Below, piece by piece: positions 55,523-62,851 of a stretch of 64,000 nucleotides of DNA; within the stretch, counting starts at the first letter, position 1; the number at the start of each line of letters is the position of its first letter. Location: contig CBDEFQ010000006.1 of assembly GCA_965237485.1 (NCBI GenBank), positions 1 to 64,000 of the forward strand. Reading direction: 5' to 3'. The notes under the pieces were generated by a model. It made no database searches. It saw only the letters and a program-made list of their open reading frames with translations, and was not told where the DNA came from. The position numbers were made by a program, and so were the translations under genes. Origin of the DNA: JAAELZ01 sp965237485 (GTDB lineage Bacteria; Pseudomonadota; Gammaproteobacteria; Arenicellales; Poriferihabitantaceae).

Positions 55523-57228
55523 CCTAAAAAACGCAGTTAAAGCCTCTCCAATGAGGCCAACATAAACAACCCTTCCATCGTCGCTACTGCCTCCGAGACA
55601 CTTTAGCCAAGTAAACAGCGGTCATCTGGCGGTTGAAGAATCGTTCCACCAAGATATTTCTTCATCGCCTCGCTTAGAATGCGGCACCAAACTTGCGCCA
55701 CGCTCAACTGCGGCGCAATCGCCTTCAATGAATTAAAGACGTGTTGTATTTGGTCAAACGTGTCGCGAATTAAGTCGGCCTTGGCGTGCGTGCTAGTAAT
55801 CGTCATAGTCTTTTTCCGCCCCGATTCAGTAACGCGCCCCACCGAACTCAGTAATAGCGGTCGACTAGTAATCGCTTCCATATGTTTGTCTGGGTTAGCC
55901 AGCCTAGTGAATATATTCCACCCGTTATAAATCAAGGCAATGATCCGCGCTATAAAGCGACAGGGCTTGATATCGGCGGTAGTAAACCCGCCCCAACCCC
56001 AATGGTTCTTGATTTCATCAAAATTGTTTTCGCAGTCGGCTCGATCTCGATAATGTTGGACGATGCTAATCACCTCATCGTCTAATGAGGTGACCAGAAC
56101 AGCGTATTCAAACGCGCGAATATCATCCGCTTCTTGCAAAAAACCAAAGCTCTGCTGGCCTTGACTTTTCTCTTCCAATACCAGCAGCGCGTCCTTTGCT
56201 AAACGACGACGAACGATTATCACGCGCCGATGATCGTTCCACGCAGCCAACTTCAAACAACTTTCTTTGGCTTCCCAGCCATCGATAACATAATCCCAGC
56301 CCGACACGCTATGCTGCTGCTGTATCAGTTGCTTAACGTACTTAGACTTCCTTAGCTTAAACAAGTAATTGACGCCTCTTTGTTCTGCAGCGCTCATCAC
56401 ATCCTGGGTACCCCAGTCACAATCGCCTCGAATAAAGTGCGGCCAAGATGAACGTGGCAATCGATCCAACAGCTCCCATAGACCCGGCGAAGAATGACTA
56501 GCAGCTACCTCAGTGCCAGACTTGACCTCAACATCCAATACAAGACGAAGATTGGCAATCATATAGGTGTGATACGTGTGCGAGGGCCGGCCAGGTTTGT
56601 GTGGATTATAGCCAACCTTGGCACCTTCTTGATGACCGTATAGCGGTTTAACCGTTACGTCACAATCCAATATCCATGGCTGTGTGAGCAAGGGCTCGTA
56701 GCAACGTTGCAAATGAGTTTGTAGCCAGGCTATACCTTGTTCCTCATCCATCTTCTTCAGCGCACGGCGCGCCGAATCGTCGCTAACCGCTTTGGTCATT
56801 CCAAGCATTTTGGTGTTGATACGATCGCCCATTAAGCTGGCCATGTGTGCGTAGCGATTGTGATCCGAGAGAACAGACAACAAAAATGAGCCCAACACAT
56901 TGATCTTCTCAGGTGCGTTATTGCTTCGATATTCCAATGGGCAACTGCTCACCCATGGCTTAAACAGACCACCAAGTTTTAAATATTGAATGAAAAAAGG
57001 CAACGGTCCTATGGGCGTTACTGCCGCTGACGGGTCCCATTCAACGTGAATTTTTCCATCGAACGTTTCAGTCGATAATAAGGTGGAAACAGCGTTTGAA
57101 ACCTCCGGTTTTAGCGCACCCTCTGGGTGAAAGGATTTATCTTTGGCGACCATGGTGTTTCTCCTTTTAATTCAATTGATTGCAACGATAATACATCCGT
57201 TAGTGGAGGTTCAACTGATTTTTCTAGG
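55523..57228 (-). mobile_element. IS1380-type insertion sequence, copy 2 (1706 bp)
   Basis: Same ends and length as 5256-6961. In element orientation the flanks are CATAAA on the 5' side and TTAAAG on the 3' side, so a TAAA target duplication with one extra T is likely. It truncates a small minus-strand gene at 57229. Confidence 0.9.
55603..57153 (-). CDS. IS1380-type DDE transposase, copy 2
   Basis: 516 residues, four differences from copy 1 (SDHN for SGHN, GMTKA for GMIKA, MIANL for MIVNL, VIIVRR for VVIVRR). DDE residues intact. Confidence 0.82.
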   Translation of the reverse strand: MVAKDKSFHPEGALKPEVSNAVSTLLSTETFDGKIHVEWDPSAAVTPIGPLPFFIQYLKLGGLFKPWVSSCPLEYRSNNAPEKINVLGSFLLSVLSDHNRYAHMASLMGDRINTKMLGMTKAVSDDSARRALKKMDEEQGIAWLQTHLQRCYEPLLTQPWILDCDVTVKPLYGHQEGAKVGYNPHKPGRPSHTYHTYMIANLRLVLDVEVKSGTEVAASHSSPGLWELLDRLPRSSWPHFIRGDCDWGTQDVMSAAEQRGVNYLFKLRKSKYVKQLIQQQHSVSGWDYVIDGWEAKESCLKLAAWNDHRRVIIVRRRLAKDALLVLEEKSQGQQSFGFLQEADDIRAFEYAVLVTSLDDEVISIVQHYRDRADCENNFDEIKNHWGWGGFTTADIKPCRFIARIIALIYNGWNIFTRLANPDKHMEAITSRPLLLSSVGRVTESGRKKTMTITSTHAKADLIRDTFDQIQHVFNSLKAIAPQLSVAQVWCRILSEAMKKYLGGTILQPPDDRCLLG

Positions 57229-57344
57229 TTTATGCCGTAATTAGAATTTGCCGACACTAGAGAATTTGTACTGCTGAACCCACCAACAGTGAGCACTGGA
57301 AGGAAATTGTATATGAAGCGGCGGCGGCCATAAGATTTGTCCAT
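57229..57344 (-). pseudogene. 5' end of a small gene with a Tat-like signal, cut by IS1380
   Basis: From the ATG at 57344, MDKSYGRRRFIYNFLPVLTV, then GGFSSTNSLVSANS resembles a twin-arginine signal peptide (RRRFIY followed by a moderately hydrophobic stretch and a V-S-A cleavage site). The frame enters the IS after NYGI. Excising the IS with TAAA would give only about 15 more residues before a TAG, so the original may have been about 52 residues or was already decayed. The tatABC operon lies 3.7 kb downstream. Confidence 0.4.
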
Positions 57345-57467
57345 AATGAATTACATTTTATTGGGTTCATAGGTTTAGAAAACCAGTCCCCGCTAGAGTT
57401 CCCTTACTTGCTACTTAGGCTATTAAAACCCCTAAGGTCTGCGTACAATAGCCGCCTTGTTTATTTA

Positions 57468-58073
57468 ATGCAAAAAACCGTGACAAAGCGCAGCGCTACT
57501 GTACAGCGAAACACCAACGAAACCCAAATTGAGGTATCCATTGATTTAGATGGGTCTGGCAAGGCTGACTTTACTACTGGGGTGCCTTTTTTAGATCACA
57601 TGCTTGATCAGATTGCACGTCATGGCTTAGTTGACTTGAAAGTGCATGCAGTAGGTGATTTGCAAATCGATTGCCACCACACAGTTGAAGATATCGGCAT
57701 TACGCTGGGACAGGCGGTCACCAAAGTGCTGGGTGATAAAAAAGGTATCACTCGTTATGGGCATGCCTATGTACCTCTTGATGAGGCACTAAGCCGTGTG
57801 GTTGTAGATTTTTCAGGTCGGCCATTATTGGTCGAAGACGTCAAGTACACCAGCAAGAGCATCGGCAGCTTTGAGACTGAATTAGTACATGAGTTTTTCC
57901 AAGGCTTTGCCAATCACGCGCTGGCGACGGTTCACATCGACAATTTGAAAGGCCACAATTCGCATCATATTGTTGAAACTATTTTTAAGGCTTTTAGCAG
58001 AGCGTTTCGTATGGCGGTGACGGTGGATGAACGTGTAGGCGGTACGATCCCTTCTACTAAAGGCGCGCTTTAA
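57468..58073 (+). CDS. hisB: Imidazoleglycerol-phosphate dehydratase HisB (monofunctional)
   Basis: 201 residues from ATG 57468; a GTG at 57480 is an alternative and the frame upstream is not conserved. It catalyses the sixth committed step of histidine synthesis. The manganese-binding histidine motifs HHTVEDIGITLGQA and GHNSHHIVETIFKAFSRA are intact, as are FLDHMLDQIARHG and DEALSRVVVDFSGRP. The HisB-N phosphatase domain of the E. coli enzyme is absent. First visible gene of a hisBHAFIE run; hisG, hisD and hisC are not in the window. Confidence 0.96.
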   Translation: MQKTVTKRSATVQRNTNETQIEVSIDLDGSGKADFTTGVPFLDHMLDQIARHGLVDLKVHAVGDLQIDCHHTVEDIGITLGQAVTKVLGDKKGITRYGHAYVPLDEALSRVVVDFSGRPLLVEDVKYTSKSIGSFETELVHEFFQGFANHALATVHIDNLKGHNSHHIVETIFKAFSRAFRMAVTVDERVGGTIPSTKGAL

Positions 58074-58084
58074 GGGCTTTCAAA

Positions 58085-58720
58085 ATGGCTAGCATTGCAG
58101 TCCTAGATTTAGGGTCTGGGAACCTACATTCTGTTGCTAAAGCGGTAGAGTTTATTGCGCCAGATAGAGACGTAATTATAACCAACGATTCAAAACAAAT
58201 TCTAGCCGCTGAGCGCGTAGTATTGCCCGGGCAGGGGGCTATTGGTACTTGGATGAATCAAGTTAATCAAGGTGAGTTGCGGCCCGTCATTGACGAAGTT
58301 ATAGCCAACAAGCCATTGCTTGGTATATGTGTGGGTATGCAAGCACTGTTTGAACGTAGCGAAGAAGATGGCGGAACGAATTCTTTAAGCCTAATATCTG
58401 GACAGGTTAAGCGTTTCGCGGATGGCGTGACCGAAAATGAACATGTTTTAACCATTCCGCAAATGGGTTGGAATGAAGTATGGCAAAGTGTAAATCATCC
58501 TTTATGGAAGGATATTACCGACGGTGCACGCTTTTATTTTGCCAATAGTTATTATGGCGTTTGTGAAGATACGTCACAAGAGGCAGGGCACAGTCATTAT
58601 GGTGTGAATTTCACCGCGGCGGCGGTGCACAACAATGTGTTTGCGGTGCAGTTTCACCCTGAAAAAAGCCAACAAGCGGGCCTGCAGCTGTTTAGGAATT
58701 TTATTAATTGGCAGCCTTAG
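58085..58720 (+). CDS. hisH: Imidazole glycerol phosphate synthase glutaminase subunit HisH
   Basis: 211 residues, class I glutamine amidotransferase. The catalytic cysteine is in LLGICVGMQALFE, and the His-Glu pair is in FAVQFHPEKSQ. It feeds ammonia to HisF. 11 bp after hisB, and two genes before hisF, so the two subunits are co-produced. Confidence 0.96.
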   Translation: MASIAVLDLGSGNLHSVAKAVEFIAPDRDVIITNDSKQILAAERVVLPGQGAIGTWMNQVNQGELRPVIDEVIANKPLLGICVGMQALFERSEEDGGTNSLSLISGQVKRFADGVTENEHVLTIPQMGWNEVWQSVNHPLWKDITDGARFYFANSYYGVCEDTSQEAGHSHYGVNFTAAAVHNNVFAVQFHPEKSQQAGLQLFRNFINWQP

Positions 58721-58738
58721 CCAAGTACAATTTAGACG

Positions 58739-59488
58739 ATGATACTTATTCCTGCCATTGATTTAATTGACGGCCAAGCCGTGCGATTGCGACAAGGCGA
58801 CTACAGCGACTCTACGGTGTTTTCTCCTGACCCGGTTGCGGTTGCAGGTCGCTGGGTCGCACAAGGGGCACGGCGTTTGCATATAGTTGACCTAGACGGC
58901 GCAAAAGCCGGTGAGCCGGTCAATGCGGACATCGTTAAGCAAATTTGCTTAAAACACCCTCAATTGCCTGTGCAAATTGGTGGCGGTATCCGAAAGCCAG
59001 AAACTGTAAAAGCGTATTTAGAGGCAGGAGTGAGTTATGTCATTATCGGCACAAAGGCGGTCGATGAACCAACTTTTATCACCCAGTTGTGCGCCGAATT
59101 TGGCGGTGAGCATATTATCGTAGGCTTAGATGCCAAAGGGGATAAAGTGGCGACGCAAGGCTGGCTGAACGAAACAGACCTGACCTTGGTTGAGTTAGCG
59201 CGCCAATTCGAAAACGAGGGTATCAGTTCGATTATTTACACTGATATCGCTCGTGATGGTATGTTGCAAGGCGCAAATTCCAGTAACATAAACAAGCTTG
59301 CCGTGGCGGTATCCATACCTGTTATTGCGGCGGGTGGGGTGCATCAATTAACCGATTTAGAACAGTTGGCCATTGAAACTGACGGTAAACTGGCGGGCGT
59401 CATTACCGGCAGGGCTATTTACGAAGGCACCTTAGATTTTGCTCAAGGCCAACAGTTGTTAGATGACCTGTACGGGGGCAACGCCTAA
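58739..59488 (+). CDS. hisA: Phosphoribosylformimino-AICAR-phosphate isomerase HisA
   Basis: 249 residues, TIM barrel. D8 in IPAIDLIDGQAVRL is the first catalytic Asp, and the second is in YTDIARDGMLQGAN. Phosphate-binding loops IGGGIRKPE and AAGGVHQLTD are present. It performs an Amadori rearrangement. Its stop overlaps the hisF start by one base (TAATG). Confidence 0.96.
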   Translation: MILIPAIDLIDGQAVRLRQGDYSDSTVFSPDPVAVAGRWVAQGARRLHIVDLDGAKAGEPVNADIVKQICLKHPQLPVQIGGGIRKPETVKAYLEAGVSYVIIGTKAVDEPTFITQLCAEFGGEHIIVGLDAKGDKVATQGWLNETDLTLVELARQFENEGISSIIYTDIARDGMLQGANSSNINKLAVAVSIPVIAAGGVHQLTDLEQLAIETDGKLAGVITGRAIYEGTLDFAQGQQLLDDLYGGNA

Positions 59489-60261
59489 TGGGTTTGGCGC
59501 GTAGAATTATCCCCTGCCTTGATGTCGATGCAGGGCGTGTGGTCAAAGGCGTGCAGTTCGTGGATATCCGTGATGCAGGTGACCCGGTTGAAGTGGCAAA
59601 GCGCTATGATGATCAAGGCGCCGATGAAATTACCTTTTTAGATATCACCGCAAGCTCGGATGGGCGCAATACCATGGTGAACATGGTGCAAGATGTGGCC
59701 AGTCAGGTTTTTATTCCGCTTACTGTGGGCGGTGGAATTCGTGAACTAGACGATATTCACCGACTGTTGCGCGCGGGAGCCGATAAGGTGGGGGTAAATA
59801 CGACGGCAGTTTTCAAGCCCGAGTTTATAACGCAGGCGAGCAAACATTTTGGTAATCAGTGTATTGTAGTTTCGATCGACGCTAAAACGGTATCGCTTGA
59901 AGGCGAAGCACCGCGCTGGGAGATTTTTACCCATGGTGGCCGTAAACCAACAGGTATTGATGCGATTGAATGGGCCAAGAAAATGCAAGACAATGGCGCA
60001 GGCGAAATATTATTGACCAGTATGGACAAAGACGGCACTAAAAGCGGTTTCAACTTGGGTTTAACCCGAGCGGTAGTTGATGCAGTGGGTATTCCTGTGA
60101 TTGCCTCTGGGGGTGTTGGGAATTTGCAGCACCTTGTAGATGGGGTTAAAGTAGCCGGCGCCGATGCTGTTTTAGCCGCGAGTATCTTCCACTTTGGCGA
60201 ATACACCGTACTAGAGGCTAAACAAGCGATGGCTAAAGCCGGCATTGAGGTACGCCTATGA
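59488..60261 (+). CDS. hisF: Imidazole glycerol phosphate synthase cyclase subunit HisF
   Basis: 257 residues, TIM barrel paralogous to HisA. D12 in RIIPCLDVDAGRVVKGVQF and the Asp in VVSIDAKTV are the catalytic pair; VGGGIRELDD and ASGGVGNLQH bind phosphate. Together with HisH it makes IGP and AICAR. It overlaps hisI by 4 bp. Confidence 0.97.
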   Translation: MGLARRIIPCLDVDAGRVVKGVQFVDIRDAGDPVEVAKRYDDQGADEITFLDITASSDGRNTMVNMVQDVASQVFIPLTVGGGIRELDDIHRLLRAGADKVGVNTTAVFKPEFITQASKHFGNQCIVVSIDAKTVSLEGEAPRWEIFTHGGRKPTGIDAIEWAKKMQDNGAGEILLTSMDKDGTKSGFNLGLTRAVVDAVGIPVIASGGVGNLQHLVDGVKVAGADAVLAASIFHFGEYTVLEAKQAMAKAGIEVRL

Positions 60262-60665
60262 GCACCGACCAACAGTGGTTGGATCAGATTAAGTGGGATG
60301 ACCAAGGCTTGGTGCCGGCAATTACACAAGAAGCTGGCAGTGGAAAAGTGTTGATGATGGCCTGGATGAATCGTGAAGCATTGGCTCTCACTGTTCGAGA
60401 AAATCGGGCAATTTACTATTCGCGCTCGCGTAAAAAGCTATGGCGTAAAGGCGAAGAGTCGGGACATGTGCAGCGGCTCAAAGAGCTGCGTTTAGACTGC
60501 GATAATGATGTAATCTTGATGCAGGTAGAGCAGCTAGGCGGCATCGCCTGCCATACTGGCCGCCATCGTTGTTTTTATCAGCAATGGGTGAACGGTGAGT
60601 GGCAAACTATAGAACCTATACTTAAAAGCAGTGACGAAATCTACGGGGGCCAAAACGATGACTGA
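60258..60665 (+). CDS. hisI: Phosphoribosyl-AMP cyclohydrolase HisI
   Basis: 135 residues, a stand-alone cyclohydrolase rather than the HisIE fusion of enterics. Metal-binding blocks are the magnesium site DCDNDVILMQVEQ and the zinc cysteines around GIACHTGRHRCFYQ. WMNREALALT and YYSRSRKKLWRKGEESGH are diagnostic. It overlaps hisE by 8 bp. Confidence 0.96.
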   Translation: MSTDQQWLDQIKWDDQGLVPAITQEAGSGKVLMMAWMNREALALTVRENRAIYYSRSRKKLWRKGEESGHVQRLKELRLDCDNDVILMQVEQLGGIACHTGRHRCFYQQWVNGEWQTIEPILKSSDEIYGGQNDD

Positions 60666-60981
60666 TTCCATATTAAAAGCGCTGGACGCGGTAATTGAGC
60701 AGCGAAAAACGCAAAGTGCTGATGATTCTTATGTGGCTTCATTATTTTCCGCGGGCCTAGAAAAAATCCAAAAAAAAGTAGGCGAAGAAGCCATAGAAAC
60801 CATATTGGCTGCAGAAAATGGTGATGATAAAGCCCTAATTTCTGAGGTTTCGGACTTGTGGTTTCATAGTTTGGTCTTACTTTCTAGTAGAGGTTTGAGT
60901 TCTAGCCAAGTTTTGCAGGAACTCGAACGACGTTTCGGTCTATCTGGGCTCGAAGAAAAAGCGTCAAGACATAAGTCTTAA
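60658..60981 (+). CDS. hisE: Phosphoribosyl-ATP pyrophosphatase HisE
   Basis: 107 residues from ATG 60658 (MTDSILKALD). The MazG-like helical core has SYVASLFSAGLEKIQKKV, then GEEAIETILAA with its acidic metal ligands, and DLWFHSLVLLSSRGLS. It performs the second step of the pathway. Last his gene; an 86-bp gap with a promoter separates it from tatA. Confidence 0.95.
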   Translation: MTDSILKALDAVIEQRKTQSADDSYVASLFSAGLEKIQKKVGEEAIETILAAENGDDKALISEVSDLWFHSLVLLSSRGLSSSQVLQELERRFGLSGLEEKASRHKS

Positions 60982-61006
60982 AATTGAGCAGGTTGCTAAA
61001 GTCTGA

Positions 61007-61035
61007 TTGTGAGAGCAGTTTATAGACGGTAGAAT
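61007..61035 (+). promoter_or_regulatory. Candidate sigma-70 promoter of tatABC
   Basis: TTGTGA (61007-61012), 17 bp, TAGAAT (61030-61035), ending 32 bp before the tatA ATG. Four of six and five of six bases match consensus. Confidence 0.55.
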
Positions 61036-61067
61036 GCGCGAAACAGTAATAATTAAGAGGTAGAAAC

Positions 61068-61319
61068 ATGGGTTTAGGCGGTATTGGCATTTGGCAATTG
61101 GTGATCATTTTGGTGATCGTAGTACTAATCTTCGGCACTAAGAAATTAAAGAATATGGGCGGTGACATCGGTGGTGCTGTGAAAAACTTCAAGACAGCAG
61201 TTAAAGACGAAAAGGGAGAAGCTGAAGCCAACGCCAACGCTGAAAAAGTAGCCGATGATGTTGCTGAAAAAGCGGAGGATGTAGCGCAAGAAGTTAAGGA
61301 CACGGCCGATAAAGTTTGA
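61068..61319 (+). CDS. tatA: Twin-arginine translocase subunit TatA
   Basis: 83 residues preceded by AAGAGG. One membrane helix (WQLVIILVIVVLIFGTKKL), the FG hinge, an amphipathic helix (KNMGGDIGGAVKNFKTAVKD) and an acidic, alanine-rich tail (about 50-83). TatA forms the size-variable pore for folded Tat substrates. First gene of tatABC. Confidence 0.95.
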   Translation: MGLGGIGIWQLVIILVIVVLIFGTKKLKNMGGDIGGAVKNFKTAVKDEKGEAEANANAEKVADDVAEKAEDVAQEVKDTADKV

Positions 61320-61357
61320 ACCCGTTCTAAGTACTCCTTTAACCGGAGGATTAAACC

Positions 61358-61918
61358 TTGTTTACCGACGTAGGTTTTTGGGAAATGGCGGTGATTGGTG
61401 TGATGGCCTTGATCGTGCTCGGCCCAGAGCGCTTGCCTGGTGCAGCGCGCGCTGCAGGGAAATGGGTAGGTAAAGCGCGTCGAATGATGGGTGATATGAA
61501 GCGCGACATTAAAGCCGAGCTGGATGCATCTGAAATGGATACGCTTAAAGACATTGGTAAGGATATTAAAGAAGCAGGCTCAGCATTTAAATCGCAAGTT
61601 GAAAATGCTGGCGATCAAATGCAGGCAGGACTTAATAAAGAAACCTCGGTGATGGATAGTGCGATCGCAGATGCGCTGGGTAAAGAAAAACCGGTAGCTC
61701 CATTGAAAAAGAAGACCGTGGCTAAAAAGGCAACGGCTAAAAAACCTGCAACTAAAAAGAAGGTGTCTACAAAAAAGAAAGCAACTAATAAAGCTGCAGC
61801 CCCTAAAAAGAAAGCAAGTGCGCGATCGACCACTACCGCCACCAAGACGGTGAAAAAGGCGAAAATAACTTCTAGGGCCAAAGTCACTACTAAGGCCAAA
61901 GCCTCAACCAAGGCTTAG
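61358..61918 (+). CDS. tatB: Twin-arginine translocase subunit TatB with a lysine/alanine-rich tail
   Basis: 186 residues, TTG start 8 nt after GGAGG. The TatB core is normal: MFTDVGFWEMAVIGVMALIV, the GPERLPGAARAAGKW hinge and a long amphipathic helix. From about residue 118 the protein becomes a basic low-complexity tail of KKTVAKKATAKKPATKK-like repeats, then KKKVSTKKKATNKAAAPKKK, up to the end, resembling histone H1 tails. TatB is usually 140-170 residues with a disordered, not strongly basic, C-terminus. TatB and TatC form the receptor for the RR signal. Confidence 0.92.
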   Translation: MFTDVGFWEMAVIGVMALIVLGPERLPGAARAAGKWVGKARRMMGDMKRDIKAELDASEMDTLKDIGKDIKEAGSAFKSQVENAGDQMQAGLNKETSVMDSAIADALGKEKPVAPLKKKTVAKKATAKKPATKKKVSTKKKATNKAAAPKKKASARSTTTATKTVKKAKITSRAKVTTKAKASTKA

Positions 61919-61929
61919 TTGATAAGGCC

Positions 61930-62769
61930 ATGGGCATAAAAAAGGCAGCGGAAGGGTCCTTGTTCTCGCACTTGTTAGAGTTGCGTGACCGCCTTTTGCG
62001 TGTAGTCGGGGTAGTCGGAATTTTATTTGTCCCCTGTGCTTTTTTTGCCAGTGAACTTTATGAATTCATCGCCAAGCCCTTGATGGAATCCTTGCCACAA
62101 GGTAATTCGATGATCGCCACCGAACCACACGCCCCATTCTTTGTACCGTTTAAATTTGCTATTGCTGTGGCGTTTGCCCTGTCTATACCGCATACGCTGT
62201 ATCAGCTGTGGGCGTTTGTGGCGCCGGGCCTGTATAAGCATGAAAAGCGCTTGGCATATCCGATCTTAATTTCCAGCACCTTACTATTTTATCTGGGCAT
62301 TGTTTTCGCCTATTTCGTGGTATTCCCGTTGGTTTTTGGCTTTTTTGCTAAGGTGATTCCTGATGGCGTCTTGATGATGACCGACATAGGCTCCTATTTG
62401 AGTTTTGTGATTAAATTATTCTTTGCTTTTGGTTTGGCATTTGAGGTGCCAGTGGCCACAGTAATTTTGGTGAAAATGGGCATCACCACACCCGACAAAT
62501 TGGCCGAAAAGAGGGCCTACATTATTATCGCAGCCTTTGTTTTGGGTATGTTGCTTACTCCTCCAGATATATTTTCGCAAACTTTACTTGCCATCCCGGT
62601 TTGGTTGTTGTTTGAACTTGGCTTATTTGCTGCAAGGCGAATTAAGCCAACCCCAATCGACGAAATAGAAGCTGAGCAAGCCGAGAGCGAATTTGATATG
62701 GACGCTGAAATGCAAACGGCAGAAGATCAAATTTCTGCATTAGATACAAAGCAAGACCCCGGCCCTTAG
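61930..62769 (+). CDS. tatC: Twin-arginine translocase subunit TatC
   Basis: 279 residues, six membrane helices. The N-terminal FSHLLELRDRLLRVV with its conserved Glu contacts the RR motif. YQLWAFVAPGLYKHEKR and the membrane Glu in FAFGLAFEVPVATVILV are conserved. The acidic C-terminal tail (EIEAEQAESEFDMDAEMQTA) is longer than in E. coli and could pair electrostatically with the basic TatB tail. 11 bp after tatB. Confidence 0.96.
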   Translation: MGIKKAAEGSLFSHLLELRDRLLRVVGVVGILFVPCAFFASELYEFIAKPLMESLPQGNSMIATEPHAPFFVPFKFAIAVAFALSIPHTLYQLWAFVAPGLYKHEKRLAYPILISSTLLFYLGIVFAYFVVFPLVFGFFAKVIPDGVLMMTDIGSYLSFVIKLFFAFGLAFEVPVATVILVKMGITTPDKLAEKRAYIIIAAFVLGMLLTPPDIFSQTLLAIPVWLLFELGLFAARRIKPTPIDEIEAEQAESEFDMDAEMQTAEDQISALDTKQDPGP

Positions 62770-62851
62770 CAAGGCAAATTTCGGCAGGGCTTGGTGAACC
62801 TGAACTAAGTACAACGGCTTTGGTCGAATTACTTTCAATCACGCCACGCCG

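Noticed and set aside
57345..57467. Histidine leader/attenuator before hisB
   Set aside because: No histidine-rich short frame or attenuator hairpins are visible; hisB is probably not the first gene of the pathway's regulation unit.
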